Part shown: positions 53,514 through 64,000 of the stretch, one piece after another
Position numbering within the stretch: position 1 is the first letter of the stretch
How the letters are laid out: each line of letters starts with the position of its first letter
DNA from: Stenogyne calaminthoides
Lineage: Eukaryota > Streptophyta > Magnoliopsida > Lamiales > Lamiaceae
NCBI GenBank assembly: GCA_037126765.1
Contig: JBBCBC010000030.1
Coordinates: forward strand, 310,001-374,000
DNA: 64,000 nt
Direction: 5' to 3'
Notes under the pieces: model-generated
Told to the model about the DNA's origin: nothing
The model's database searches: none
What the model saw: the letters and a program-made list of their open reading frames with translations, nothing else
Translations under genes and position numbers: made by a program

Positions 53514-56500
53514 ATGCAGCAGCAAGACAAGCGAAACAAGGTTTGTGATGCGTTGTTTGTGAGCCTATTTTGTTGTTTAGTTTCAGTTCATAGCTTTGTT
53601 CGTCAATTAGACTTCTCTGTAGAATAGAGCTTTATTTTGTACTATGAAGCATTATTATCTGTATTATTTCTTAACACGATTTGAATTTTATGATTGGAGT
53701 GGGGAGAAAAGGTTTGATGCTTTGAATTTCCAGGTCTTAATTTCTTCCTATCTTATACTTCTACCTTTTTCAAAGTTTTGAGAAAAATGAAAGCTATGGA
53801 TTTTGAAAACTCTTTAGATCTGATATTTCCCTAGGTTTGAACAAATGCTGTGGAACAAAAAAAAAAAAAATTTTTTTAGTGAATTCTGTTCTAGTGTTTT
53901 TGAAATTCTGAAGGGTTTGCACAGTCTTCTTTGATTTTTTTTAGAGATATCACCAACTTCCTGCCTAACTGTGGTGTACCTACTTTGCAGATCCCAAAAG
54001 ATGCAGATTTTTTCACCGAATATGGCGATGCTAATAGATACAAAATTCAAGAAATTATTGGAAAAGGTAGCTATGGAGTTGTTTGTGCTGCCATTGACAC
54101 ACATACTGGAGAAAATGTAGCAATAAAGAAAATAACCGACATTTTCGAGCATACATCTGATGCTATTCGGATTTTGCGTGAGATCAAGTTGCTTCGTCTT
54201 TTGCGCCATCCTGATATTGTTGAAATTAAGCGGATCATGATGCCACCCTCTAGGCGTGACTTTAAAGACATTTATGTTGTTTTCGAGCTTATGGAGTCTG
54301 ATCTTCATCAAGTCATAAAAGCTAATGATGACTTGACACATGAGCACCATAGGTTTTTTCTCTATCAAATGCTACGGGCACTGAAATATATGCACACTGG
54401 TAATTATAAATCATTATGAATCAATTGATAGATTTCACTACATTGGCAGATTAAACTACTTTCAGTTGCCATATAGATGAGCTATACTTCTTGTAAATCT
54501 TGCAGTTAGCATGTGCTCCATAACCTAGTCTTTCATTTTGATTTGTTACTGTTTACTTTCAGCTAATGTCTATCATCGAGATCTTAAACCTAAGAATATA
54601 CTGGCAAATGCCAACTGCAAACTTAAAATCTGTGATTTCGGGCTAGCAAGAGTGGCATTCAATGACACCCCCACAACAGTTTTTTGGACGGTACTTTCCT
54701 GTCCTCGTAATTTCTCATAGTTTTCTCAATACCTCTTTCCTGCCCATTGTTTGAGGTGTTAGACATCTAATCTTTTGTTTACAACTTGTCTTACCCTGCA
54801 GGATTATGTTGCTACAAGATGGTATAGATCTCCTGAGTTGTGTGGATCTTTCTCCTCAAAGGTATTGACCTTTAGTACATCTGCTCTTTTTGTTCCTTTG
54901 CCAATAAAGCTTTTAATAATAGGCACCAGATCATGGTTTGGTTTTTTGTGTTATCAAAGCTTCTATAATTTCTTTTATGAAGCTGGCTTGGGTTGTGTAA
55001 TTGAATATACTTTTTCTTAATCCTTATCTTTCACCTTCGTAAATAAGGTCTTTTACCCCCCTTGGCTCTCTATTTTTATTTTGTTTTATTGAATTTCTCA
55101 TTGGTTGCTAAGCTCCTTATAATTCAATATTGAGTTGACACGGATTATTGTCCTCACAGACTTGCTTGGAATTGTTATTGAATCTGGCATTTTAGCTCTT
55201 AGTTTCTCATCGTGTCAGTTGATTCAATTCAAAAACTTGTTATATGGCAAGAAGCTAAGGTTCATGTGGACTTCTTGTGTCATACTCATCATTTGTTACA
55301 CCTTGGGGCATATTCACATTGGGGGCATCTTGGGGCATATTCACATTGGGGGCATCATGATGGATTGTTTTTCAGTACAAAATGTGTGTGTTTAGAGTCT
55401 TCATATGAGTAGTAATTGTAGATTAAAACAATTTTGTTCAGGGAGGACTATTGAACTCTCCTGGGAGTTGATATTTCTGTTCTTCGGAGGTAACTTGTGT
55501 CAGGTTGCATCATTTCCTGGAGGGTTTTACTGCTTTATAATCTTGGGTCCATCTCATGTATCTTTACATTATCTCTTGCAGTATACACCTGCTATTGATA
55601 TTTGGAGCATAGGATGCATCTTTGCAGAAGTCTTGGCTGGGAGGCCATTGTTTCCTGGTAAAAGTGTCGTTCATCAACTCGACCTGATCACTGATATTCT
55701 GGGAACACCATCGATAGATACGATTTCTGGGGTATGGAAAACGAGCCTTGATTGATTTTTTATTTTATTTTTTATTATTTTTCTGTTTTTTGAGTGTTCA
55801 TTGTGTCCTTGATTCAGGTACGGAACGAGAAGGCAAGAAAATATTTGATGGATATGAGGAAAAAACGCACTGTGCCTTTTGCTGAGAAATTTCCAAATGC
55901 AGATCCTTCAGCTCTCAAATTATTGCAAAGGCTATTGGCATTTGATCCAAAGGATCGTCCCAGTGCTGAAGAGGTACTGCCTGCGTGATCACAAGTCCTA
56001 TTTCCATAAATTCTCTATGGGGCTGTTTGCAAAAAGTTATTCTTTTAAGGAGGTGATTTAATTAAGTGAGTGTGAGGAAAATTGCTTAATAGTGAAAGTG
56101 ATAAGTGTGTAAAAATTTATAAGAAGTAGATGTTAAGTGTTTGATAAAAGATTTGAAATAGAGTAAAATATTAGTAAGAAGCTAGAATCAGGTAGAAGCA
56201 TACCCCTCTCAGCTTTTAGATTATGGATTCTAAATTTTAATTACTTAAGTAGAAGCATTCAAATGAAAAACACTCAAATTTACTTTTACACACAATTCTA
56301 TGTGATTAAATCACTTAAAATTTTTTGATAACACCCCCCTATATATGATCCATTATCCACTTGCCTTTTTATTTAAGTTTCATCTTAATACTTATTTCTT
56401 GTCCTGCCTTTGGCTTATGTTTTTACCAGGCATTGGCTGATCCGTACTTCAAGGGTCTGTCTAAAATTGAGAGGGAGCCTTCTTCTCAGCCCATCTCAAA

Positions 56501-58303
56501 GTTGGAATTTGAATTTGAGCGACGAAGATTGGCAAAAGAAGATATTAGGGAATTAATATTCAGGGAAATATTGGAGTACCATCCTCAACTATTGAAGGAC
56601 TACATGGCCAGGAACAGCGGCACAAGTTTTCTCTATCCTAGGTTTTGTACTGTTTCATCAGATACATTAGTCTCATTCTAAAACTATGTATGATTACTGA
56701 TATGCTCTCTGTGTTGTACAGTGCGATTGGTCACTTTAAGAAGCAATTTGCCTATTTGGAGGAAAATGCTGGAAAAAGTGGGCATGTAATTCCTCCAGAG
56801 AGGAAGCATACTTCTCTTCCAAGGTTAGCTCTTTCACTTGATGTTCTTTAATATTTCATTTTGTGTTTGGCTTCAAAAACACTTTCTTATGTCTTCCATA
56901 AACTAACAATGTTCTTATTTTTTCTTCTTCTTTTTCGTTCGATGTAGGTCTACTATAAACTCTAGTATAGCTCCTCCTGTAGCACAGCCGAATGTTTCTG
57001 CATTTGATAACCGCAAAATTAAAGCAGAAGAATCTACAGTGTTTAGAGTTCCAGATGCCAAATCAGGGGATATACCAAAGCCTTCACGGCCACCACCACG
57101 GGTTTCCAAATGGTATAAGAAATTTTACCTTGAGTCTCATTTCTTTTCAGATTAGAAGCCAACATGTGAAATGAAATTGATTACACAGTTCACAAATTGA
57201 GCTTGTCAAACACTCTCCGTTCCTAATTGTCTGTCTGATTCTATCCAAAAATGGTGTTCCTAATTATTCGTTCACTTTGCTAATATCAACAAAAGATTAC
57301 CCTTTTCTCCACCACCCCTTATAAATTGTGGTCTATATTATCATAACTAGTACTCCCTTTGACCCATGATTATTTGCACACTTTCCTTATTGGGACATCC
57401 CACAACAATTTGCACACTCCAAAATATAATTTACCTTCCACAAACTCCACCCTCACAATATCCACAATTTATCACAAACTGCAATTGAAGTGGGCTCAAA
57501 CATAAATAAACCCAATGTAACCCATTTCTTCACTTTATACATAAGTGTGGATAAAATTTATCCTATAAAGCAACCAAATAAAGCATAAAGTGAACTTCTC
57601 TTAATTTGTGTGCACAATTTAGGGTGCAAGTAATAATGTGACGGGGTGAGTAATAAATAAAGGTATAATAGTCTTTTGATACCCTAATTAATGAACATTT
57701 GGTTTGTGTGAATGGATAAAACCAGACATGTAATTAGGAATGGAGGGAATATTGGGTGTTCATGTCTGAGGGTTGGGAAAGAGAATCTCTTTCCTCCTCT
57801 TCTCTTTGTCATTTTCTGATAAACCTTTTCCCTTTATTGTTGCAGCCAGGCCAGGAAGAGTAGTGGGGCCTGTTTTACCATATGAGAATGTTAGACAAAT
57901 GAACAACTCCTACGATGGAGGGGTGTGTGTTCAGAATGCCATACTTCCTCCACAATCTAACTCTCCACATTGTTTCTTTAGGACTAACACAGGAAAGAAT
58001 CTAGAAGAATCTCACGTCAAACAACAATCCCAGCAGCAATACATGCCTGCTAAACCAGTAAATGGCTCGATTATTGACATTGAATGCAAAGGACCACAAT
58101 ATGCACAAGCTATGGTAAACCCTGCTGAAAGGAACAGCAACCCGTATTACCAATCACAATCAAAGTCAGGCATAGTGAATAACAACTCAATTACCATTGA
58201 TGCAAAATTGTTGCAAGCCCAATCTCAGTATGTTGTTGCTGGAGCTGCTGTTGCTGTTGCTGCTCACAGGGATGCTGGGGCTATGCAGGTTGGACTAATT
58301 TAG
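53514..58303 (+). CDS. MAP kinase, TDY type (group D, MPK20/MPK18/MPK19-like)
   Basis: Ten exons: 53514-53540, 53991-54399, 54563-54690, 54802-54861, 55582-55731, 55818-55973, 56430-56641, 56722-56823, 56948-57112, 57850-58303 (1,863 nt, 620 residues); all junctions keep frame. Glycine loop GKGSYG at 33-38, ATP lysine K55, HRD aspartate D152, DFG at 170-172, activation loop T188-D189-Y190. This TDY triplet marks plant group D. A long group-D C-terminus follows (LADPYFKGLSKIEREPSSQP, LEYHPQLLKDYM, RPGRVVGPVLPYE-type motif) with an Ala/Val-rich end. Group D kinases phosphorylate Ser/Thr-Pro substrates; MPK18/20 relatives act in cortical microtubule and stress signalling. The ninth intron (57113-57849) holds two nested Stowaways. 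YRSPELCG replaces the usual YRAPELCG, a conservative change. No lesion seen. Confidence 0.93.
57212..57748. mobile_element. Stowaway-like MITE in MAP kinase intron 9 (outer)
   Basis: Ends CTCTCCGTTCCTAATTGTCT and, inverted, TTCCCTCCATTCCTAATTAC. The inner segment 57353-57650 is a second element. Target TA not clear on the left. Confidence 0.65.
57353..57650. mobile_element. Stowaway-like MITE (inner), TA duplication
   Basis: Ends CTCCCTTTGACCCATGATTA and, inverted, CTCACCCCGTCACATTATTA; TA at 57351-57352 and 57651-57652. Inserted inside the outer Stowaway. Confidence 0.75.
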
Positions 58304-58949
58304 TGGGAAGAACCTTATCATACGTTGCTGAACTCTGCTCTTTAAAAGGACGACTCAATGCAAAGAGGACGCTGAACAACATATAATGATGTTGCAAGTG
58401 GATGGTGTTATCGGATTATAGTGGTTCATGCCCGTGTTTGTGAATTGATTCACACTGAGATTGGAGGGCGCTTGTTGTGAGAAATGAGAAATGAGCTGTT
58501 TGTAGTTTATGAATCTTCTAGTTAGTTACATGTACAGTTAACAATTGTTTCTTTATTAATCTATAAATTATTCGACAATGGAAATCTTGTTTCCTCGATC
58601 TTCTGTACAATGTTATTCTACAGTGTTCTTTTTTTTTTTTTTTTTTTTTTCTGCTGATTGAACTGGTGATCAATCATTCTTTAACAAAAAGGGTATGGAA
58701 AGAGGAAGAGAGAGGTAATCAACTCTGAACTCAAGACTTCATCTTTTCCCCTTGTGCAGGAATGGTGATATCAAAATCTTGGACTGTCCATTCAGCAATT
58801 TGGTTCTCGGACATGTAAATTTCAGTTCCTAAATCAATGGATGACCAGTGTCTCTCTGCTGGTGGAGTACCTGGATCCTGCAATCTCTTTGTAAGTAATC
58901 TTGAACCTGTTAGGTTAATATGTATTCATGATACATTATTGGAATTTTG

Positions 58950-59405
58950 TTAATGCAAGGCCTGAAAATTTGTAAACTTATCAATTAAGGGCTTGAAAGA
59001 TTTTTCCTATCGATTCGGGACCTGAAAATTTCCTGAAAGATGGAAATGATAAATAAGAACTCTCAAATTTTTTAGACCATATTTGACATCTTATAATATA
59101 TAGTCTTATTTATTAATATACATAATTGTTTTTTTATTCTTACTTCTAATATTTTTTATTCTCATGAAATTAATGTATCTTCTCTTTTTTTGGAATTTTG
59201 ATTTATAAAATTATTGTTAGATAACTAGAAACTATAAGACCACAAACATGTTCTTAAAATGTGAGTCCTAAATTGATTGTTTCTATCTTTCAGGTCCAAA
59301 TTGATAGTTTCCTATTTTTTCAAGTCCTGAATTGATAAAAAGAATCTTGCAGGCCCCTATTGATAATTTTACTATTTTTCAGGTCCTGGATTGATAAAAC
59401 TCCAT
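58950..59405. repeat. Repeat with GGTCCTGAATTGATAA units, intron of DUF7705 pseudogene
   Basis: GGACCTGAAAAATT-type units occur inverted near both ends, with TTATCAATT arms. It resembles a MITE with internal duplications; ends and target duplication are unclear. Same motif as the repeat in FAP3 intron 4 in style, but not aligned. Confidence 0.4.
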
Positions 59406-60624
59406 TATTACCTGGTAAAAATATAGGTTTTGTGAAAGTCTGCCTACATCAAGCTCCCAAGTTCTGGCATCTCCTATCCAACCTTCGCCTTTCTTAGTTG
59501 GATACCCGTACTCTCCCAAACTGGATGAGGCAAAATTTGCAGTATCTCTTGTGGCTGAGGATTGCTAAATGGATCACACAAGTTGTACGGCTCCTCTGGG
59601 TACTCCGCATTACCAGGTGAGCAGTAAATATGGTAAGCTTTATATGGAAAGTTTTTTTTGTCTGAACGGTGAATGCGGGTCCCATTTGATAAGTTGTGGT
59701 ATGGGGGGGGACCATAGACTAGTTGGGTTACACCATGAATCTATGCTAGGGTTTATGATCATTTCACTGTAACGTGTCACGTCTGTTGTCACGTCCCCGT
59801 TGCAAGGATCGCCATTGTTCTTCCAGCAGCTGCCAATGTCCATTAGGTAGAACTGGCTTTTTGGGCCCCCTCCTCTTTTTATTTCTAATGTGAATGTCAC
59901 TATGAAATCTGGAGACTTGGGAATCTTTGATGAAAATATGTTAGGATTTGGGACAAAAAAATATACCAGACTTGGTGAAACATACCCAAGAAAGTTAAAA
60001 ATACCCTTTCAGTGGCTTTAAATACCATTACTTGGTTGTAACATTTCTATACCTTTTTTTTTAATCTTGAAATGAAGAATAAACCCTTTCTTTGATACCA
60101 TTTTTAAAAATTCTGAAAAAAAATCATTATGCTTTGTAAATAAATCTAGACTTTGGTACCATTTTCAAGATAATTTTTTTGAAGAAAACTAGATTAAATG
60201 AAAGATATGTAATTGACTTTTTTTAGTATGTTTGACTAAATTTGACTATTTTAGGTTGTGTAAAATTGTGGTGTGAATAACCCAACCCAAATAGATATCA
60301 TACAGTATAAGAAATGTCGAATACACATCATTCTTTAGCTGTTATAAAGTGAAAATCACGTACCATTTTCAGCATTCCTCTTGTTTGATAATGATATCCA
60401 CCAGAATAACCTGTTGTGGCATCTGATCTCAGGTACAGCATCAGCCATGGATACTTTGACGATGTCTTCAGAACATGACGAAACATTCAGCTCCCATTTC
60501 CGACTTCCTTCTCCCAAGTCACATCATAATACGAGGTATTATTCTTTGTAAGTGCGACTCTAACATCCGAGTTTAAGTCCCATGTCCCGTAGAAACTGCC
60601 CTTTAGTGTGTTTCTCCCCTCGTA

Positions 60625-60704
60625 TTCTTGTACACTCGTATAGTTATGGTACATGAGTGGCATGTTCTTGTACACTCGTATAGTTATGGTACATGAGTGG
60701 CATG
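60625..60704. repeat. 40-bp perfect tandem duplication in DUF7705 exon 2
   Basis: TTCTTGTACACTCGTATAGT and the next 20 bp are repeated directly with 40-bp spacing. Since 40 is not a multiple of three, it shifts the reading frame at MYHNYTSVQE. Confidence 0.9.
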
Positions 60705-61066
60705 TTCATGCAGCCCGGCCCGAAGCAGGGGAACCCAGATTCAGGTGGGAAAGGTAGTGCTTTGTTGCCATTTTTGGGGCATATAGATGCAAGTGTGTCC
60801 ATATTTCCACTCTTGACCATTATCATCCAAAACTGCCATGGGTTTGGCTTGTCTTGCACTTCACATTTTCTGCCCAAATATATCTCCTTCCAAGCTGCGT
60901 ATTGGTCGACATCTGTCGTCCCGTACGTGGCGTTTACTATGCTGAGGTTGTTGTCTTCCTCGTTTACCCTGTGAACCACCCCGACTTCTCTTCGGAAAAA
61001 AATGGTTTTCGATGAGAAATTAGAGGTCTTGAAATGTAAGTATCAGTGTGCATGAATTGTGTGTAT

Positions 61067-61560
61067 ACTCCCTCCGGCCTATTTTACGTGTCTTTCTAAA
61101 GAAGATTTGTTAACCCAAAATAATTGTCACTACACTCATTTAAGAGAATTAAATTTTATATTAAATTTTGTTCAATTTGTGTATATTATAAAATAAGATA
61201 AAAAGAAATGGAGTTGCAAAGTACGATACAAGATGGGGCAAAAACGCCCAAACAAAACACATGGAAAATGGAGAAAATGCTAATTCGAAAGAAAAGTGGG
61301 TTATGCCCAAAAAACCACTAAACATGAAAAAGCCATAAATGGGCTGAAATAAAGGTTAGCAACTATTCTCTTGCACAAGGGGCCCAATTTCAAATAGCAT
61401 TTAAAATCGGCCCAATGGAAAATAATATTCAAATGACGTCATTATTCAAATTTGCACTTCAAACTTTTTTTTTTTTAATGGTATGTATTGCCTAAGAAAA
61501 ATTACTCCATATATGTAAAATATAAAAATTGCAAAATTTGCCACATTTGACTTTTATATA
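61067..61560. mobile_element. Stowaway-like fragment in intron 1 of DUF7705 pseudogene
   Basis: ACTCCCTCCGGCCTATTTTA starts a Stowaway-type end at 61067. No matching inverted GGAGGGAG end is found downstream, so the element is truncated or rearranged. The remaining intron is AT-rich. Confidence 0.45.
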
Positions 61561-62291
61561 TTATTGGTCAAAAAAATTATAAAATGAAATATTTTTAAAC
61601 ATCAGTTATAATGGATGGGTTGGATGGAGTATTGTCATTGCGGATGGAATCCTCCACTCCAATCGTAGGATTGCCAATTTTCCATAGTGGCAATTCAATT
61701 TTAAAATAGAGATTTTTTTTTTTTTTCTGGATTTGGGACATTCTCCATTCCAATTGTTGGATTGCTGTAGTAGCAATTCAAGAACAAGATGAAACTCCAT
61801 TTTGAAATAAAGGAGCATTCAAAACACATTGGGATTATCAAATTGAGAGCATGAACTTACTAGGATTTGTAAAACTATTGATGTCAAAGCAATCAGCCAT
61901 TCTTGGACTTCCCATATTAGGAGCTTCTTCATTAACCTCATTACATTGATTCCATGCCTCAATACCTACTCTCAGACCATCTCTTCTCATCCCAGGATCA
62001 CCAACCACCGATGTTCGTCTCCCATCAGCAGTCACCGGAGAATTTAAAAGTATAATTGACAGCAAAGAAAATCCAAAAAAATGTTGCACCACCAACATTG
62101 TATTGCTACTAAAAGAGCTTATTGGGAAGGTGTGTATCATGTTTAAGAAGTGTATATATCCATTGGTTGTCAAGATTTCAATCTTATATGTAATGTGTTG
62201 AAGAATTGAGATAATGTCTTAAAATGAAGGCTAATATTTTGTCCACAAGTTAAAGAAATGTGTTTGGTATGAAACTTGTGTTGTTGCCCTT

Positions 62292-62299
62292 TTTATAGA
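62292..62299 (-). promoter_or_regulatory. Putative TATA box of DUF7705 pseudogene
   Basis: The minus strand has CTATAAAA, about 150-190 bp upstream of the possible starts. Confidence 0.4.
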
Positions 62300-62435
62300 A
62301 ATAATTTGTCATTTGGTGGAATATGCACAAACCTCAGTTGGGATTTGGAAAGAGTGAGTCACCAATTCAGGAAAAAGCCTACAAATACAATTGAATCAAT
62401 CAGATTGTACTACTTTTAATTGTGTATTTCTTAAT

Positions 62436-62975
62436 GCTACGATTATTTTACACTTAATGCGCGCAATTAGCCTTTCTATTGTTAAGTTTATTAGTTATTT
62501 CATTTTATTTATAAAATCAAATGGACTCTGGATTATTTGGGAGTGGATCCCGCCAAAAGTTGGACTTCTTTATATAAATAATTTTTTTAAAAGAAAAATA
62601 ATGTCTCAATTTTGTTAAAAAAAAATATTTTAAATAAATAAAATTTTAATTTAATGTTAAAAGTTCTTTTTTTAATTTTTTTCAGTTTTAACTTTTTTTC
62701 TTTTTTTCAATTTCAGTTTTAAAATTTGCAATTTTTTAAAACTTTTTTATTTGTTTTTTTAATTTTACGATTATTTTGCACTTAATCCGCGCAATTAGCC
62801 TTTCTATTGTTAAGTTTATTAGATATTTCATTTTATTTTTAAAATCAAATGAACTCTGGATTCTTTGGGAGTGGATCTCCCCAAAAGAACCTACACGGGT
62901 GCATGTCTATAAAACTATGTCGTTTGACTTCTTTATATAAATAATTTTTTTAAATGAAAAAAATGTCTCAATTTT
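62436..62975. repeat. Direct repeat, two copies of about 180-210 bp
   Basis: 62436-62617 and 62766-62975 share CGATTATTTT, CGCGCAATTAGCCTTTCTAT, CTCTGGATT, GGGAGTGGATC and GACTTCTTTATATAAATAAT. The second has a 20-30 bp extra segment (CCTACACGGGTGCATG) before the last motif. T-rich sequence lies between. The open frame at 62391-62618 is inside the repeat and is not supported as a gene. Confidence 0.75.
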
Positions 62976-63313
62976 TATTATTTAAAGAAGCCAAAATAAC
63001 ACAGTTTTATAGACCTGCACAGGACACTGAGTTTTTTGGCCCAGCAGGGGATCCGACCACCCCCTTCAAGGTATTAGGAAAATAAAAATAAAAAAAACCC
63101 AAAAAAGGTAATACAAACATCTTTAACAAAATTTATAAAACTCATTAAAATAAAGTCCATTGCTACAAAAGAATTAGCAACTGTAAATTAAGAACTAAAT
63201 TTACAATTTTGCTAATCTATAACCACAATATCCAACTCTTCCAACACTGTAAAAATTAAAATACTACTAAATCTCATAAAAGATAAAAAAAACCACAAAA
63301 AACACAAAACTTT
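62976..63313. other. 3' flank of the PHD-finger gene
   Basis: No gene or repeat recognised. AT-rich, probably including the 3' untranslated region of the gene ending at 63314. Confidence 0.45.
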
Positions 63314-64000
63314 TCATTTCTCGACCACAATCTTGAACTTCCCAGTCTGTTCTTGCTGCAAAAGCACAACAAATAATAAAACACAAATTAGATTTATTAA
63401 ATTATTATCATTATTATCAATTGAATTTCAATTTTTACCTTTTCCCAAAGATCAGTATGCGGCTTGCAAAAGCATGAACAACGCCTCCCTTCTTCCTCCC
63501 CTCTCTATATTCCACACAGAGGCCCTCTTTCAACCCACACGTCACGTGAAACGCACGCGCGCATTTCGGCTCCGAACAATCGAGCGTACATCCATTTCTC
63601 GATTCGCAGACGCAGCACTTTCTCCCCCATCTCCGTTTCAACACCTTGCTGCAATCGATCCCCTCTCTGCCCTCGCAGTCCTCGAAGAACACCTCCGGCA
63701 CGTAAATCGCGCACACCAGATGCGTCCACCGCCCGTCCGTCGTCGGCTTCAACGCGCCGCCGGAAACAGGGCACAGGCAGCACGAGATCTGCGGCTTCGA
63801 TTTTGGTTCCGCGCATCGAGCGCAGAACCAATCGCCGTCGGGGATTGCGGTGGTGAGGGGACGGCCGTAGCAGGAGGCGTGGACCATTAGGTCGCAGCCG
63901 TCGCAGAGGACTATCGGATCCGTTGGATCGCCGTCGGTGCTCTGGCACACGGCGCACGCGATTCCGTCGTCGTCGATTTCTGTTGGTTCTGGATTTTCAG
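63314..64000 (-). CDS. PHD-finger protein related to At3g14740, 5' part outside window
   Basis: Two exons in view: 63439-64000 (open at the right edge) and 63314-63355 (last, QEQTGKFKIVVEK). The first carries a C4HC3 PHD finger (CAVCQSTDGDPTDPIVLCDG through WFCARC) and an extended zinc-binding ePHD (CCLCPVSGGALKPTTDGRW, HLVCAIYVPEVFFED, CCVCESRNGCTLDCS, HVTCGLKEGLCVEY). Such PHD-ePHD pairs bind histone tails or DNA in the nucleus; the direct target is unknown. Near the exon end VVHAF should continue as CKPHTDLWEK, but one T is missing from a T run (about 63468), so the frame shifts. As the only lesion seen and in a homopolymer, it may be an assembly error; otherwise about 26 C-terminal residues are altered. 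Confidence 0.85.

Larger units (their letters stand above)
58731..62140 (-). pseudogene. DUF7705-type secreted plant protein, disrupted
   Basis: Minus-strand exons: 61861-62140, 60364-60987, 59412-59924, 58731-58877. Start probably the Met at 62140 or 62098; from the latter, MLVVQHFFGFSLLSIILLNS looks like a signal peptide, cut after VTA. Family text: SVVGDPGMRRDGLRVGIEAW, NQCNEVNEEAPNMGSPRMAD, AWKEIYLGRKCEVQDKPNPW, FWMIMVKSGNMDTLASICPK, GSFYGTWDLNSDVRVALTKN, RGGGPKSQFYLMDIGSCWKN, GDVTTDVTRYSEMIINP, AEWTVQDFDITIPAQG. Function unknown; the family appears secreted or apoplastic. Lesions: a 40-bp tandem duplication (60625-60704), a TGA for Trp after VGNGS, a shift after WCNPTSL, and a missing G after PHPVW. 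Several independent lesions make a true pseudogene likely. Confidence 0.8.

Noticed and set aside
53814..54368. 184-codon minus-strand frame over MAP kinase exon 2
   Set aside because: Antisense of the kinase N-lobe; the plus-strand exon has all kinase motifs.
63333..63890. 185-codon plus-strand frame
   Set aside because: Antisense shadow of the PHD-finger exon, whose zinc ligands are clear on the minus strand.
1..64000. CRISPR array, bacterial operon, prophage or biosynthetic gene cluster
   Set aside because: The tandem arrays lack uniform spacers, the genes have plant introns, and neighbouring genes are functionally unrelated.

Overview
The window is plant nuclear DNA: AT-rich, with intron-containing genes (GT-AG), chloroplast- and MAP-kinase-type plant proteins, and many plant transposon classes (Copia, hAT, Mutator-like, Stowaway, Tourist, Helitron, LINE, tRNA-SINE). 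The protein families fit a eudicot; an asterid such as a Lamiales species is my guess, not something the sequence proves. Bacterial features (operons, ribosome binding sites, CRISPR) are absent.

Layout. Positions 1-13,000 are a transposon field: a deleted hAT element, several Mutator-like elements with exact 9-bp target duplications, a long fold-back element invaded by an LTR and a MITE, a tRNA-derived SINE, a Stowaway, and a 5'-truncated LINE. Positions 13,016-26,610 are one three-layer nest: a Stowaway MITE split by a minus-strand Copia element (A), itself split by a plus-strand Copia element (B); target duplications are visible at each level. Positions 26,600-31,000 hold a second SINE, MITEs and local duplications.

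Positions 31,017-36,438 carry the first genic block: an intact five-exon FAP3-type chalcone-isomerase-fold gene (+) and, convergent to it, a decayed receptor-like kinase related to Arabidopsis At1g78530 (-). Positions 37,000-42,000 are repeat-rich and gene-poor. Positions 42,031-49,054 form a complete-looking 7-kb non-autonomous Helitron (minus strand) carrying a broken RPA-like gene, a solo LTR inside it, and an exon resembling alanine aminotransferase. Positions 49,055-53,200 have no recognised gene.

The second genic block, 53,200-64,000, holds an intact ten-exon TDY-type (group D, MPK20-like) MAP kinase (+), a DUF7705-type secreted-protein pseudogene (-) broken by a 40-bp duplication, a stop and further shifts, and the 3' part of a PHD-finger gene related to At3g14740 (-) that runs off the right edge. 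The genes are unrelated in function; there is no sign of a gene cluster. The most notable biology is the transposon structure: a family of Mutator-like elements sharing a terminal motif, and the gene-fragment-bearing Helitron. Several coding disruptions are single-base changes in homopolymers, so some may be assembly errors.
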